This document shows positions 1 to 5,674 of a stretch of DNA of 5,961 bases, in pieces. Below the pieces are notes generated by a model. The model was not told the origin of the DNA. It made no database searches and saw nothing but the letters and a program-made list of their open reading frames with translations. Both the position numbers and the translations under genes were made by a program. The DNA comes from Eubacteriales bacterium (GTDB taxonomy: Bacteria > Bacillota > Clostridia > Peptostreptococcales > Anaerovoracaceae): assembly GCA_028702415.1 (NCBI GenBank), contig JAQVOT010000074.1:1-5961 (forward strand), in the 5' to 3' direction. Position 1 is the first letter of the stretch, and the number at the start of each line of letters is the position of its first letter.

Positions 1-2
1 AT

Positions 3-146
3 CTGCGCTACTATTCATATGATGATTTAAAGCTTCAAATGAAACGATGGCTCAACAGATATAACAACATGCCCAAACCGGTTCTGGGTTGGAAAACACC
101 TCTTCAGAAAAGGGAGGAATTATTGCATTTTAATGATACCATTTAG
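3..146 (+). pseudogene. C-terminal tail of a DDE/rve-type transposase (IS481/IS3-like), cut by the window edge
   Basis: An open frame runs from the left edge to a TAG at 144-146 and encodes 47 residues. The stretch RWLNRYNNMPKPVLGWKTP resembles the end of the integrase core of IS481/IS3-group transposases, where a basic-aromatic helix leads to 'RYN...P...LGWKTP' and a short tail. These enzymes are DDE transposases that cut and join the ends of an insertion sequence. The catalytic residues would lie upstream, outside the window, so it cannot be told whether the element is complete. It is listed under pseudogene only because it is partial here; it may be the end of an intact gene. The tail is followed at 147-170 by T-rich sequence. 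Family assignment is from the terminal motif alone. Confidence 0.65.
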
Positions 147-287
147 TCTTTTTTGTTTTTGACTTTCTGGTCTCACATCATTTACAAAATCACATAATCA
201 GAAAATATTGTTACCGGAGCTCCAGGTATGTCCGCCGGAGGTATTCCCATCAAAAGATAAACTATTAGGCAATCCGCAGATATGATA
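147..287. other. Intergenic stretch after the transposase tail, possible IS end and gene remnant
   Basis: No complete gene is seen. The T-rich start (147-160) could help end transposase transcription but has no clear hairpin before it. Around 168-196 lies TGGTCTCACATCATTTAC followed by AAAATCACA, which is a plausible right end of the insertion sequence, but the left end is outside the window so this cannot be tested. From 163 to a TGA at 283-285 one frame stays open without a start codon and reads like protein in its second half (for example LPELQVCPPEVFPSKDK). It may be the 3' remnant of a gene disrupted by the element. An 8-bp palindrome GGAGCTCC sits at 216-223. Confidence 0.3.
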
Positions 288-296
288 TGTTATAAT
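288..296 (+). promoter_or_regulatory. Extended -10 promoter of the flavodoxin-like gene
   Basis: TGTTATAAT matches the extended -10 element (TGn-TATAAT) perfectly, with the hexamer at 291-296. No good -35 hexamer is found 16-18 bp upstream (GGCAAT at 268-273), which is usual for extended -10 promoters. The expected transcription start is near 303, giving a leader of about 45 bases before the gene starting at 348. Confidence 0.6.
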
Positions 297-299
297 TAC

Positions 300-310
300 T
301 GTACTGTACA
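300..310. promoter_or_regulatory. 11-bp palindrome over the expected transcription start, candidate operator
   Basis: TGTACTGTACA is a perfect palindrome around a central T at 305. It begins four bases after the -10 hexamer and covers the predicted transcription start, where a bound protein would block initiation. No regulator gene lies next to it in the window, so its binder is unknown. The site is short enough to occur by chance. Confidence 0.3.
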
Positions 311-333
311 AGAAATAAAGTAACTATAAATGC

Positions 334-339
334 AGGAGG
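334..339 (+). promoter_or_regulatory. Ribosome binding site that decides the flavodoxin start
   Basis: AGGAGG lies 8 bases before the ATG at 348. An in-frame ATG at 330 lies upstream of this Shine-Dalgarno sequence and has none of its own, so the start at 348 is preferred. Confidence 0.85.
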
Positions 340-347
340 TATTAGTT

Positions 348-773
348 ATGGGGAAAATCGCCGTTATATATGCAACAAAAACCAAACACTCAAAAAAGCT
401 GGCGGATGCAATTGGCGCCGCTTTAGGTGAAAAAGCTTACAATATAACAGAGAATCCGGTCTTAGATAATGCCGACTTGCTTTTTGTGGTTGGTGGCATT
501 TATGCCGGTAACAGCCTGCCGGAGCTGTTGAAATATATAGAAGAGATGGAAGCGCCGTCCCTTAGACGCGCAGTATTAGTAACCAATTGCGCTTCAGGTA
601 AACAAGGGCAGGATGGTGTTCGCAGAATCCTGGAAGAAAAGAATATAGAAATAATTGACGAGTTTATTTGTAAGGGATCATTTTTATTTGTATCTTTTAA
701 TCACCCAAACGCTAAAGATTTAGAAGAAGCAACAGGATTTGCTCTGAGTATGTTAGAGAAGATTGATAGATAA
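348..773 (+). CDS. Flavodoxin-like (flavodoxin_5-type) protein
   Basis: The 141-residue product starts MGKIAVIYATKTKHSKKLAD, a first beta strand followed by a loop and helix as in flavodoxin-fold proteins that bind FMN and carry electrons in the cytoplasm. Further landmarks are a second hydrophobic strand ending in a glycine pair (LLFVVGGIYAG), a third strand with LVTNCASG, and a C-terminal GSFLFVSF-NHPN block seen in short single-domain flavodoxin-like proteins of Firmicutes. The length fits a short-chain flavodoxin. The phosphate-binding loop reads ATKTKHS, without the glycine of the classical T/S-x-T-G-x-T loop, so FMN binding is likely but not certain. The start at 348 is set by the AGGAGG at 334-339. 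It has its own extended -10 promoter; the next gene is 74 bases downstream and could be cotranscribed, as no terminator hairpin is visible between them. The redox partner is unknown; a HemG-like role is possible but cannot be shown. Confidence 0.8.
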   Translation: MGKIAVIYATKTKHSKKLADAIGAALGEKAYNITENPVLDNADLLFVVGGIYAGNSLPELLKYIEEMEAPSLRRAVLVTNCASGKQGQDGVRRILEEKNIEIIDEFICKGSFLFVSFNHPNAKDLEEATGFALSMLEKIDR

Positions 774-847
774 AGCGACATAATTAAGTCTGAAAACCTA
801 TTTTACATAAGCCGGATTTTTTTGAGTCAGAAAAAGGGCGGTACAAT

Positions 848-2266
848 ATGAGCAGGCGGCAAATCATATTTTTAATAATTATAACGGTTGCGGTAATTGT
901 TTCCTTGAGTTCACTAATCGTTACAACAATAGACGATGTCAACAGTCAGCTTGAGCAGGAATGTTTCGATGAACTTGAAGATACGGCCAAGGTTCTTGCT
1001 GAGGAAATAAAGCAATCGTCTGACTCCAGCCGCGCAATACTCAACGCAATGGCAGCCATCATATCCGGCATGGATGATAAGAGCAATAAAAAGCTGTGCG
1101 AGGTATTGAACACTTTTAGTTTTGATGCGAGCTATATATCCTATAAAGAGATACTGTTCCCGGATAACACAATGCTTTATTCGGATGGTTTGGTGGAGGA
1201 TGTGTCTGCAACCCTAAACTTTGACCGGCAAGCTACGGCGGGCGAATACATCTCCAATCTGACCCAAAGCGCACGGGAAAAGGATGAAATGGTAATTCGC
1301 AATGCTGTTCCGGTTGTACAGAACGGCAGGACAATCTACATTATTTATGGCGTGATCCGGGTTTCCGACCTCGCTGAGAAATATAAGGCGGACATCTATG
1401 ATGGACATGCCTATGTACTCATCGAGGATGGGGATACCGGAGATTTTCTGCTGGATACATGGCATGAAACACTAGGCAAGGTTCAGGACCTTGGCTCCTG
1501 TAAGATTGAACCGGGTTACTCCTGGAATAAATTTATTAATGACATTAGAGCGGGTAGAAGCGGCAGAGTGGCTTTTACTTCGAAGACAATCGGGGAAGTG
1601 GTTTATCTCAGATATGAACCCATTGGCGTAAATAACTGGAATATTATGGTCATGACCCCCCAGTATGTTGCGCTACATCAGAGCGAAGATATCAGCAAGC
1701 GTTTATATTTCATGGCAGCCATAATATGGGCAGTGATGCTTCTATATATGTTAAGCGTCACATGGTGCCTTCTCAGTGCTTATAGGAGGGTACGAAAGAT
1801 TAGCAATGAGGACCCGATTACGGGACTTCAAAACAGAAACGCATATCAGAAATTCTGTTTTGATACTCGAAGAAAGAAATTTGATTCTATCTCCTGCGTA
1901 TTTGTGGATCTGAATGGACTGCATGAAGTGAATAACAAATACGGGCACATGGCCGGAGATGAAATGCTTCAAATAGTGGCGCGTGCGCTGCTGGCAGAAT
2001 TTACATTCGAGCAGGTGTTTCGAATCGGCGGAGATGAATTTTTGATAATCAGCGAGAATGCCGATGCCGATGAATGTGCCTTAAAGATGAAGCGCGTTGA
2101 ACAGGAAATCGAGGCTCATGATTATTACATATCCTTTGGCGTATCCCACCGGGAAAACGAAACGGGAGTTGACCGTATATCACAGGAAGCTGATGCCAGG
2201 ATGCTGGAAAACAAACGAGCTTACTACGCTGAAAACGAGCGGAGGAATCCACGAGCGACCCCATGA
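848..2266 (+). CDS. Membrane-anchored diguanylate cyclase with extracytoplasmic sensor (Cache-like) and GGDEF domain
   Basis: The 472-residue protein has an N-terminal membrane segment (about residues 6-28), an extracytoplasmic region of about 255 residues with Cache-like texture, a second membrane segment (about 287-312), and a GGDEF domain from about 318 to 465. GGDEF proteins make cyclic di-GMP from two GTP, here presumably in response to an outside ligand. Visible motifs are DPITGLQNR (322-330), the metal aspartate D354 in VDLNGLHEVNN, GH-MAGDEML with D371, and an intact RIGGDEF with GGDEF at 394-398. It ends with the usual EADARMLENKRAYY helix. The inhibitory RxxD site expected five residues before GGDEF is absent (FTFE there), so product inhibition at the canonical I-site is unlikely. 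The lysine usual in DxNxLK is histidine (H359), as in a 'DxNGLHExNN' variant. A purine-rich AAAGGGCGG precedes the ATG. A terminator follows the stop closely. The ligand and output are unknown. Confidence 0.9.
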   Translation: MSRRQIIFLIIITVAVIVSLSSLIVTTIDDVNSQLEQECFDELEDTAKVLAEEIKQSSDSSRAILNAMAAIISGMDDKSNKKLCEVLNTFSFDASYISYKEILFPDNTMLYSDGLVEDVSATLNFDRQATAGEYISNLTQSAREKDEMVIRNAVPVVQNGRTIYIIYGVIRVSDLAEKYKADIYDGHAYVLIEDGDTGDFLLDTWHETLGKVQDLGSCKIEPGYSWNKFINDIRAGRSGRVAFTSKTIGEVVYLRYEPIGVNNWNIMVMTPQYVALHQSEDISKRLYFMAAIIWAVMLLYMLSVTWCLLSAYRRVRKISNEDPITGLQNRNAYQKFCFDTRRKKFDSISCVFVDLNGLHEVNNKYGHMAGDEMLQIVARALLAEFTFEQVFRIGGDEFLIISENADADECALKMKRVEQEIEAHDYYISFGVSHRENETGVDRISQEADARMLENKRAYYAENERRNPRATP

Positions 2267-2273
2267 CTTTCAG

Positions 2274-2306
2274 ACAGCCTTTGGCAAAAGACCTGGGGCT
2301 GTTTTT
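2274..2306 (+). terminator. Rho-independent terminator after the GGDEF gene
   Basis: ACAGCC (2274-2279) pairs perfectly with GGCTGT (2297-2302). Inside, two T-G wobbles and two G-C pairs extend the stem to a short loop, and a run of five T follows (2302-2306) with more T-rich sequence beyond. It starts eight bases after the stop codon and separates the cyclase transcript from hcp. Confidence 0.8.
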
Positions 2307-2340
2307 GCATATTTTAAGAAAATATTATTATTTTTTGTAA

Positions 2341-2358
2341 ATGTGGTTATTACCACAT
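2341..2358. promoter_or_regulatory. Crp/Fnr-type operator upstream of hcp
   Basis: ATGTGGTTATTACCACAT has perfect 7-bp arms (ATGTGGT / ACCACAT) around TATT. The same arms occur at 4819-4836 beside the Crp/Fnr-family regulator gene. The centre (2349.5) lies 29.5 bp before the first base of the -10 box, which places it near -41.5 from the expected transcription start, the class II activator position of Crp/Fnr proteins. Binding by the regulator at 4126-4794 is inferred from the shared site and the shared spacing. Confidence 0.8.
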
Positions 2359-2375
2359 ACGGATTAAATGGAGGA

Positions 2376-2384
2376 TGTTATATT
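2376..2384 (+). promoter_or_regulatory. hcp promoter, extended -10
   Basis: TGTTATATT contains the -10 hexamer TATATT (2379-2384) with an extended TG. The -35 position reads CATACG and overlaps the operator edge, so no sigma-70 -35 is present and activation by the operator-bound protein is expected. The predicted start near 2391 leaves a leader of about 75 bases in which I see no riboswitch-like structure. The ribosome binding site is the modest AGGTAGG near 2451-2457. Confidence 0.65.
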
Positions 2385-2465
2385 CAACACAAAGATATGT
2401 TCAATAAAAACCAAGAACAACAACTGTTTATAGCTTGAAAATGCTAAGAAAGGTAGGTATCAAAA

Positions 2466-4109
2466 ATGGATAATCAAATGTTTTGTTTCCAGTGTCAGGA
2501 AACGGCAAGGGGTTCAGGTTGTACAATGGTGGGGGTCTGTGGTAAAAGACCGGAGGTTGCAGCAATGCAGGATCTGCTGGTGTATATAACCAAGGGACTT
2601 GCCAGCGTGACAACAAGACTTCGTAAGGAAGGAAAAGCTATCGATAAGAAGGTTAATCATCAGATAACAGTGAATCTTTTTATCACTATCACAAATGCAA
2701 ATTTTGATAAAGATGCCATCGTTGAAAAGATTAAAGAAACACTGGCAACAAAAGAAGAACTGTTGGCCCAGGTTAATGACAGGGAAGGCTTGCCGGAGGC
2801 AGCACTCTGGAACGGTAATGAAAGCGAGTTCGAAGCAAAAGCCGCATCTGATAAGGTCGGAGTGCTTGCAACAGAAAATGAAGACATTCGCAGTCTCAGA
2901 GAATTAATAACTTATGGACTGAAGGGCCTGTCGGCATATTCAAAGCATGCCAATGCATTGATGAAGGATAATGAGGAAGTGGATGAGTTCATTCAATCTG
3001 CTCTGGCAAAGACTTTAGATGACGGTCTTACAGCGGACGATCTTGTTGCATTGACTCTTGAAACCGGCAAACACGGTGTGGAGGGCATGGCCCTTCTGGA
3101 TGCAGCCAATACAGGAACCTACGGAAACCCGGAAATCACAACTGTTGACCTGGGTGTTAGAAACAATCCGGGGATCCTGGTTTCGGGTCACGATCTAAAG
3201 GATCTGGAACAACTACTGGATCAGACCGCAGGAACCGGTGTGGATGTATACACACACTCAGAAATGCTCCCTGCTCACTACTATCCGGCATTCAAGAAGT
3301 ATCCTCACTTTGCAGGTAACTACGGAAATGCCTGGTGGAAGCAGAAGGAAGAGTTTGCAACATTCAATGGCCCAATACTGATGACGACAAACTGTATTGT
3401 TCCGCCGGCAGAAAGCTATAAGGATAAGCTGTGGACAACTGGAGCTGCAGGATACCCGGGATGCCGGCACATTGACGGGGAATATGGTGAAGTAAAGGAT
3501 TTCTCCGGAATCATTGAGCAGGCAAAGGGATGTCAGCCGCCAAAGGAAATTGAGACAGGAAGCATCGTCGGTGGTTTTGCACACGAGCAGGTATTCGCTC
3601 TCGCAGACAAGGTTGTTGAAGCAGTGAAATCCGGAGCTATCCGCAAATTTGTGGTAATGGCTGGCTGTGATGGCAGAATGAAATCAAGAAACTATTACAC
3701 GGAATTCGCACAAAAACTTCCGAAGGATGTTGTTATCCTTACTGCAGGATGCGCGAAGTATAAGTACAATAAACTGAATCTTGGTGATATTGGAGGAATC
3801 CCTCGGGTACTTGACGCCGGACAGTGCAACGATTCCTACTCACTGGCGGTAATAGCCCTAAAATTGAAGGAAATCTTCGGGCTTGATGATGTAAACGATC
3901 TTCCAATCGCATATAACATCGCATGGTATGAGCAAAAGGCAGTAATCGTACTGTTGGCCCTCCTCTACCTTGGAGTGAAGAATATACATCTCGGTCCAAC
4001 CCTTCCGGGATTCCTGTCACCAAACGTCACAAATGTATTAGTAGAGAACTTCGGAATCTCGGGGATAGGAACTGTGGATGATGATATCAAGCTTTTCTTT
4101 GGTGAATAA
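2466..4109 (+). CDS. hcp: Hybrid cluster protein (hydroxylamine / NO reductase), class I
   Basis: The 547-residue protein is a full-length Hcp, a cytoplasmic Fe-S enzyme that reduces hydroxylamine in vitro and is linked to NO detoxification under anaerobic nitrosative stress. The N-terminus has C7-X2-C10-X8-C19-X5-C25, the cubane [4Fe-4S] pattern of class I enzymes from strict anaerobes, unlike the wider spacing of the E. coli-type class. All seven expected ligands of the hybrid 4Fe-2S-2O cluster are present: H242 (SGHDL), E266 (THSEM), C310 (TTNC), C401 (AGCDGRMKS, the persulfide cysteine), C429 (AGCAKYKYN), C454 (GQCNDSY) and E489 with K491 (WYEQKAV). Their spacing follows the Desulfovibrio enzyme with constant offsets of 2 and then 5. 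The gene has its own operator and promoter, and its stop lies 16 bases from the stop of the opposing regulator gene. Catalysis is very likely intact; the physiological substrate is taken from the family. Confidence 0.97.
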   Translation: MDNQMFCFQCQETARGSGCTMVGVCGKRPEVAAMQDLLVYITKGLASVTTRLRKEGKAIDKKVNHQITVNLFITITNANFDKDAIVEKIKETLATKEELLAQVNDREGLPEAALWNGNESEFEAKAASDKVGVLATENEDIRSLRELITYGLKGLSAYSKHANALMKDNEEVDEFIQSALAKTLDDGLTADDLVALTLETGKHGVEGMALLDAANTGTYGNPEITTVDLGVRNNPGILVSGHDLKDLEQLLDQTAGTGVDVYTHSEMLPAHYYPAFKKYPHFAGNYGNAWWKQKEEFATFNGPILMTTNCIVPPAESYKDKLWTTGAAGYPGCRHIDGEYGEVKDFSGIIEQAKGCQPPKEIETGSIVGGFAHEQVFALADKVVEAVKSGAIRKFVVMAGCDGRMKSRNYYTEFAQKLPKDVVILTAGCAKYKYNKLNLGDIGGIPRVLDAGQCNDSYSLAVIALKLKEIFGLDDVNDLPIAYNIAWYEQKAVIVLLALLYLGVKNIHLGPTLPGFLSPNVTNVLVENFGISGIGTVDDDIKLFFGE

Positions 4110-4125
4110 TTAGCTTATAGATTCA

Positions 4126-4794
4126 CTAAATCTCATCGGATGTGTGAACAATAAAATGCGAACGCCTGGTTGTTATGATGCCATCCCGCTGCATTCGGCC
4201 AAGTTCCTTTGACAAGGCACTTCTCTCAAGGTTAAGATAATCCGCCAGCTGCTGGCGATCAAAAGGAATATCAAATTCATCGCTGTTGTGTTGAAGTGAA
4301 AGAGAATTAAGATAGGCCATTACCTTGCCCCGGATCGTTTTCGGTGATGTATGAAAACTTCTGCCGGAAAGAAGCAGAGTTTTGTGGGACAGGATATCAA
4401 GCAGATTGGTAATCAGTTTTATCTTCCATGTATCTGTAATGCTTGCGGGGTTCTGAATCCCGCCGATTCGCAGAAAAAGAATATGACAGTCTCTGCTTGC
4501 GGTAACGTCCACGAGCAGAGACTCATTTCCAAGTATTGCGTATGTTTCAGCAAAAAACTGACCCTGACTCACATGGGTCAATATTGTCCGGTTTCCCCAG
4601 AGGTCATTACTCTCAATACTTACGCTACCCTCAAGTACAACACCCATTTCTTCAGTGGTGGTACCGGCCATCATTATAATCTCATCTTTTTCGAATCTTT
4701 TAAATCTGCCCCTGAGCATGGTCAGTGCCCGGGATATTTCCTCTTCTGTCATATCGCGAAAAAGGAGAGTGCCGGCCAGAAATTTTGTATCCAT
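4126..4794 (-). CDS. Crp/Fnr-family transcriptional regulator, HcpR-like by context
   Basis: The 222-residue protein has an N-terminal cyclic-nucleotide-binding-fold sensor (about 5-120, with the VVLEGSVSI and GQFFAETYAILG turns), a dimerisation helix (about 122-145) and a C-terminal winged helix-turn-helix (about 151-217; IPFDRQQLADYLNLERSALS with recognition helix near 190-202). Full-length Crp/Fnr proteins are about 220-230 residues. The sensor lacks the arginine-serine pair that binds cAMP in Crp and the N-terminal cysteine cluster of Fnr; the only cysteine is C103, so a heme or another cofactor is possible, as reported for HcpR relatives. The start at 4794 (minus strand) has GGAG eight bases before it. 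The gene lies between hcp and the ferredoxin-like gene, with the palindrome 4819-4836 in its leader/promoter region, so it probably activates both targets and may control itself. The HcpR name rests on context and shared operators, not on sequence identity. Confidence 0.88.
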   Translation of the reverse strand: MDTKFLAGTLLFRDMTEEEISRALTMLRGRFKRFEKDEIIMMAGTTTEEMGVVLEGSVSIESNDLWGNRTILTHVSQGQFFAETYAILGNESLLVDVTASRDCHILFLRIGGIQNPASITDTWKIKLITNLLDILSHKTLLLSGRSFHTSPKTIRGKVMAYLNSLSLQHNSDEFDIPFDRQQLADYLNLERSALSKELGRMQRDGIITTRRSHFIVHTSDEI

Positions 4795-4818
4795 ATTTTT
4801 TTCTCCGTTTTTTATTAA

Positions 4819-4836
4819 ATGTGGTTATAACCACAT
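4819..4836. promoter_or_regulatory. Crp/Fnr-type operator between the regulator and the ferredoxin-like gene
   Basis: ATGTGGTTATAACCACAT is a perfect 18-bp palindrome with the same arms as the site upstream of hcp. Its centre (4827.5) is 29.5 bp before the first base of the ferredoxin-gene -10 box, identical to the hcp site and consistent with class II activation. On the other strand it lies only 24 bases from the regulator's start codon, most likely at or downstream of that gene's transcription start, where binding would repress. Opposite effects on the two divergent genes are therefore plausible. Confidence 0.85.
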
Positions 4837-4856
4837 ACCTATATGCTTGAGAATAC

Positions 4857-4862
4857 TATAAT
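4857..4862 (+). promoter_or_regulatory. -10 box of the ferredoxin-like gene promoter
   Basis: TATAAT is a perfect -10 hexamer, 20 bp from the operator edge. The -35 position (4834-4839, CATACC) is non-consensus and nearly the same as at hcp. The expected start near 4869 gives a short leader of about 23 bases holding the strong AGAGGAGG site at 4878-4885. Confidence 0.7.
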
Positions 4863-4891
4863 GAGTTCAGAAAGACAAGAGGAGGTTAAAA

Positions 4892-5593
4892 ATGTTAAGA
4901 AAAATAATAAATATTGACGAAGAAAAATGTAACGGATGTGGCCTTTGTGCCAATGCATGTCATGAAGGTGCTATTGAAATGATTGATGGAAAAGCTAAGC
5001 TTACCCGAGAAAATTTCTGCGATGGCCTGGGAGATTGCCTTCCGGCATGTCCAACAGGGGCAATCACTTTTGAAGAGAGGGAAGCGCCGGCTTATGATGA
5101 AACGGCAGTAAAGAAAGCACAGGGTGCCCATGGAGGTCACGGCGGAGGCTGCCCGGGATCCAGAGTTATGCAGTTTGATGCAGACACAAAACCTGCAAAA
5201 GCGAACCGGACGTCCCGCAATGATGCCGTTTCTGCTCTGGCACAGTGGCCATGTCAGATTAAGCTTGTACCTGTACAGGCAGCCTTCTTTGATGGTGCGA
5301 AACTTCTTATTGCGGCAGACTGTACAGCATATGCATATGCTAACATGCACGATGACTTCATGAGAGGAAAGACAACGATTATAGGCTGCCCGAAACTGGA
5401 CGATGAGGATTATACAAATAAGCTCACAGCAATCATTCGCGACAACGATATTAGAGAATTGACGGTTGTCAGAATGGAGGTGCCATGTTGCGGAGGATTG
5501 CAGATAGCTGCGGAAAATGCTCTCAGAGCCAGCGGCAAATTCATTCCATGGCGGATTGTAACCATTTCGAGAGATGGGAAAGTTATAGACTGA
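4892..5593 (+). CDS. Ferredoxin-like Fe-S protein associated with Hcp (likely electron donor)
   Basis: The 233-residue protein has an N-terminal ferredoxin domain: C13-X2-C16-X2-C19-X3-C23, then C43-X5-C49-X3-C53-P. The second motif lacks its middle cysteine (L46), so the first cluster (C13, C16, C19, C53) should be [4Fe-4S] while the second has only C23, C43 and C49 from the canonical set. A Gly/His-rich linker (80-86) leads to CPGS (87-90). A C-terminal domain (about 118-232) has QWPCQIKLVP, AADCTAYAYA (C144), GCPKLDD (C166) and VPCCGG (C199, C200). I recognise this as the ferredoxin-like family often encoded beside hcp in anaerobes (called frdX in HcpR regulon studies), thought to pass electrons to Hcp; that partnership is inferred from context. 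It is preceded by AGAGGAGG and an operator-promoter matching that of hcp. An inverted repeat starts directly after the stop codon. Confidence 0.85.
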   Translation: MLRKIINIDEEKCNGCGLCANACHEGAIEMIDGKAKLTRENFCDGLGDCLPACPTGAITFEEREAPAYDETAVKKAQGAHGGHGGGCPGSRVMQFDADTKPAKANRTSRNDAVSALAQWPCQIKLVPVQAAFFDGAKLLIAADCTAYAYANMHDDFMRGKTTIIGCPKLDDEDYTNKLTAIIRDNDIRELTVVRMEVPCCGGLQIAAENALRASGKFIPWRIVTISRDGKVID

Positions 5594-5629
5594 TTCAGTA
5601 TTAATGAATTATAATTCACTAATACTGAA
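5594..5629. repeat. 36-bp near-perfect inverted repeat directly after the ferredoxin-like gene
   Basis: TTCAGTATTA (5594-5603) is mirrored by TAATACTGAA (5620-5629), and the inner TGAATTA/TAATTCA (5605-5618) is itself a perfect palindrome. Only the A5604/C5619 pair is mismatched over 18 pairs. In RNA it would form an AT-rich hairpin beginning right after the TGA stop, but no T run follows, so it is a poor rho-independent terminator and may mainly stabilise the transcript end or serve as a DNA binding site. Confidence 0.7.
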
Positions 5630-5659
5630 TTATAATTGTCTTGCTTGAACTATAATTCA
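5605..5659. repeat. Three tandem TGAATTATAATTCA-like palindromes, candidate operators of the XRE gene
   Basis: The copies are TGAATTATAATTCA (5605-5618), TGAATTATAATTGT (5626-5639) and TGAACTATAATTCA (5646-5659). Start-to-start distances are 21 and 20 bp, about two helical turns, so bound dimers would sit on one face of the DNA. The array lies just upstream of an XRE-type regulator gene and overlaps its likely -35, the usual place for autoregulatory operators. Each copy also contains TATAAT, so some could double as -10 boxes. The binding protein is inferred. Confidence 0.6.
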
Positions 5660-5672
5660 CGTGTAGGATATT
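5645..5672 (+). promoter_or_regulatory. Candidate promoter of the XRE-family gene
   Basis: TTGAAC (5645-5650) and GATATT (5667-5672) form a -35/-10 pair with 16-bp spacing. The -35 overlaps the third palindrome. Alternatives exist, as the perfect TATAAT hexamers at 5610, 5631 and 5651 lack good -35 partners. Confidence 0.4.
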
Positions 5673-5674
5673 CC

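Noticed and set aside
330..347. Upstream ATG at 330 as the flavodoxin start
   Set aside because: The AGGAGG ribosome binding site lies after it, so the added six codons would contain the Shine-Dalgarno; the fold also begins at MGKIAVIY.
819..825. T run between the flavodoxin and GGDEF genes as a terminator
   Set aside because: No stable hairpin precedes the seven T residues, so read-through into the GGDEF gene remains possible.
2368..2433. Short leader frame (MEDVIFNTK...) upstream of hcp
   Set aside because: Its ATG lies before the predicted transcription start and it has no ribosome binding site on the expected transcript.
2097..2438. 113-codon + strand frame overlapping the GGDEF end and the terminator
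   Set aside because: It crosses a good terminator and the hcp operator/promoter, and the overlapping GGDEF frame is clearly the real one.
4351..4818. 155-codon open frame on the + strand, antisense to the Crp/Fnr regulator
   Set aside because: It lies opposite a clear, full-length regulator gene, has no recognisable motif or good ribosome binding site, and reads like reverse-strand shadow.
4895..5350. 151-codon open frame on the - strand, antisense to the ferredoxin-like gene
   Set aside because: The + strand encodes clear ferredoxin motifs; the cysteine-rich look of the reverse frame is only a by-product.
5605..5659. The three tandem repeats as a CRISPR-like array
   Set aside because: The units are 14-bp palindromes with 6-7 bp gaps, far too short for repeats and spacers, and they sit in a promoter region.
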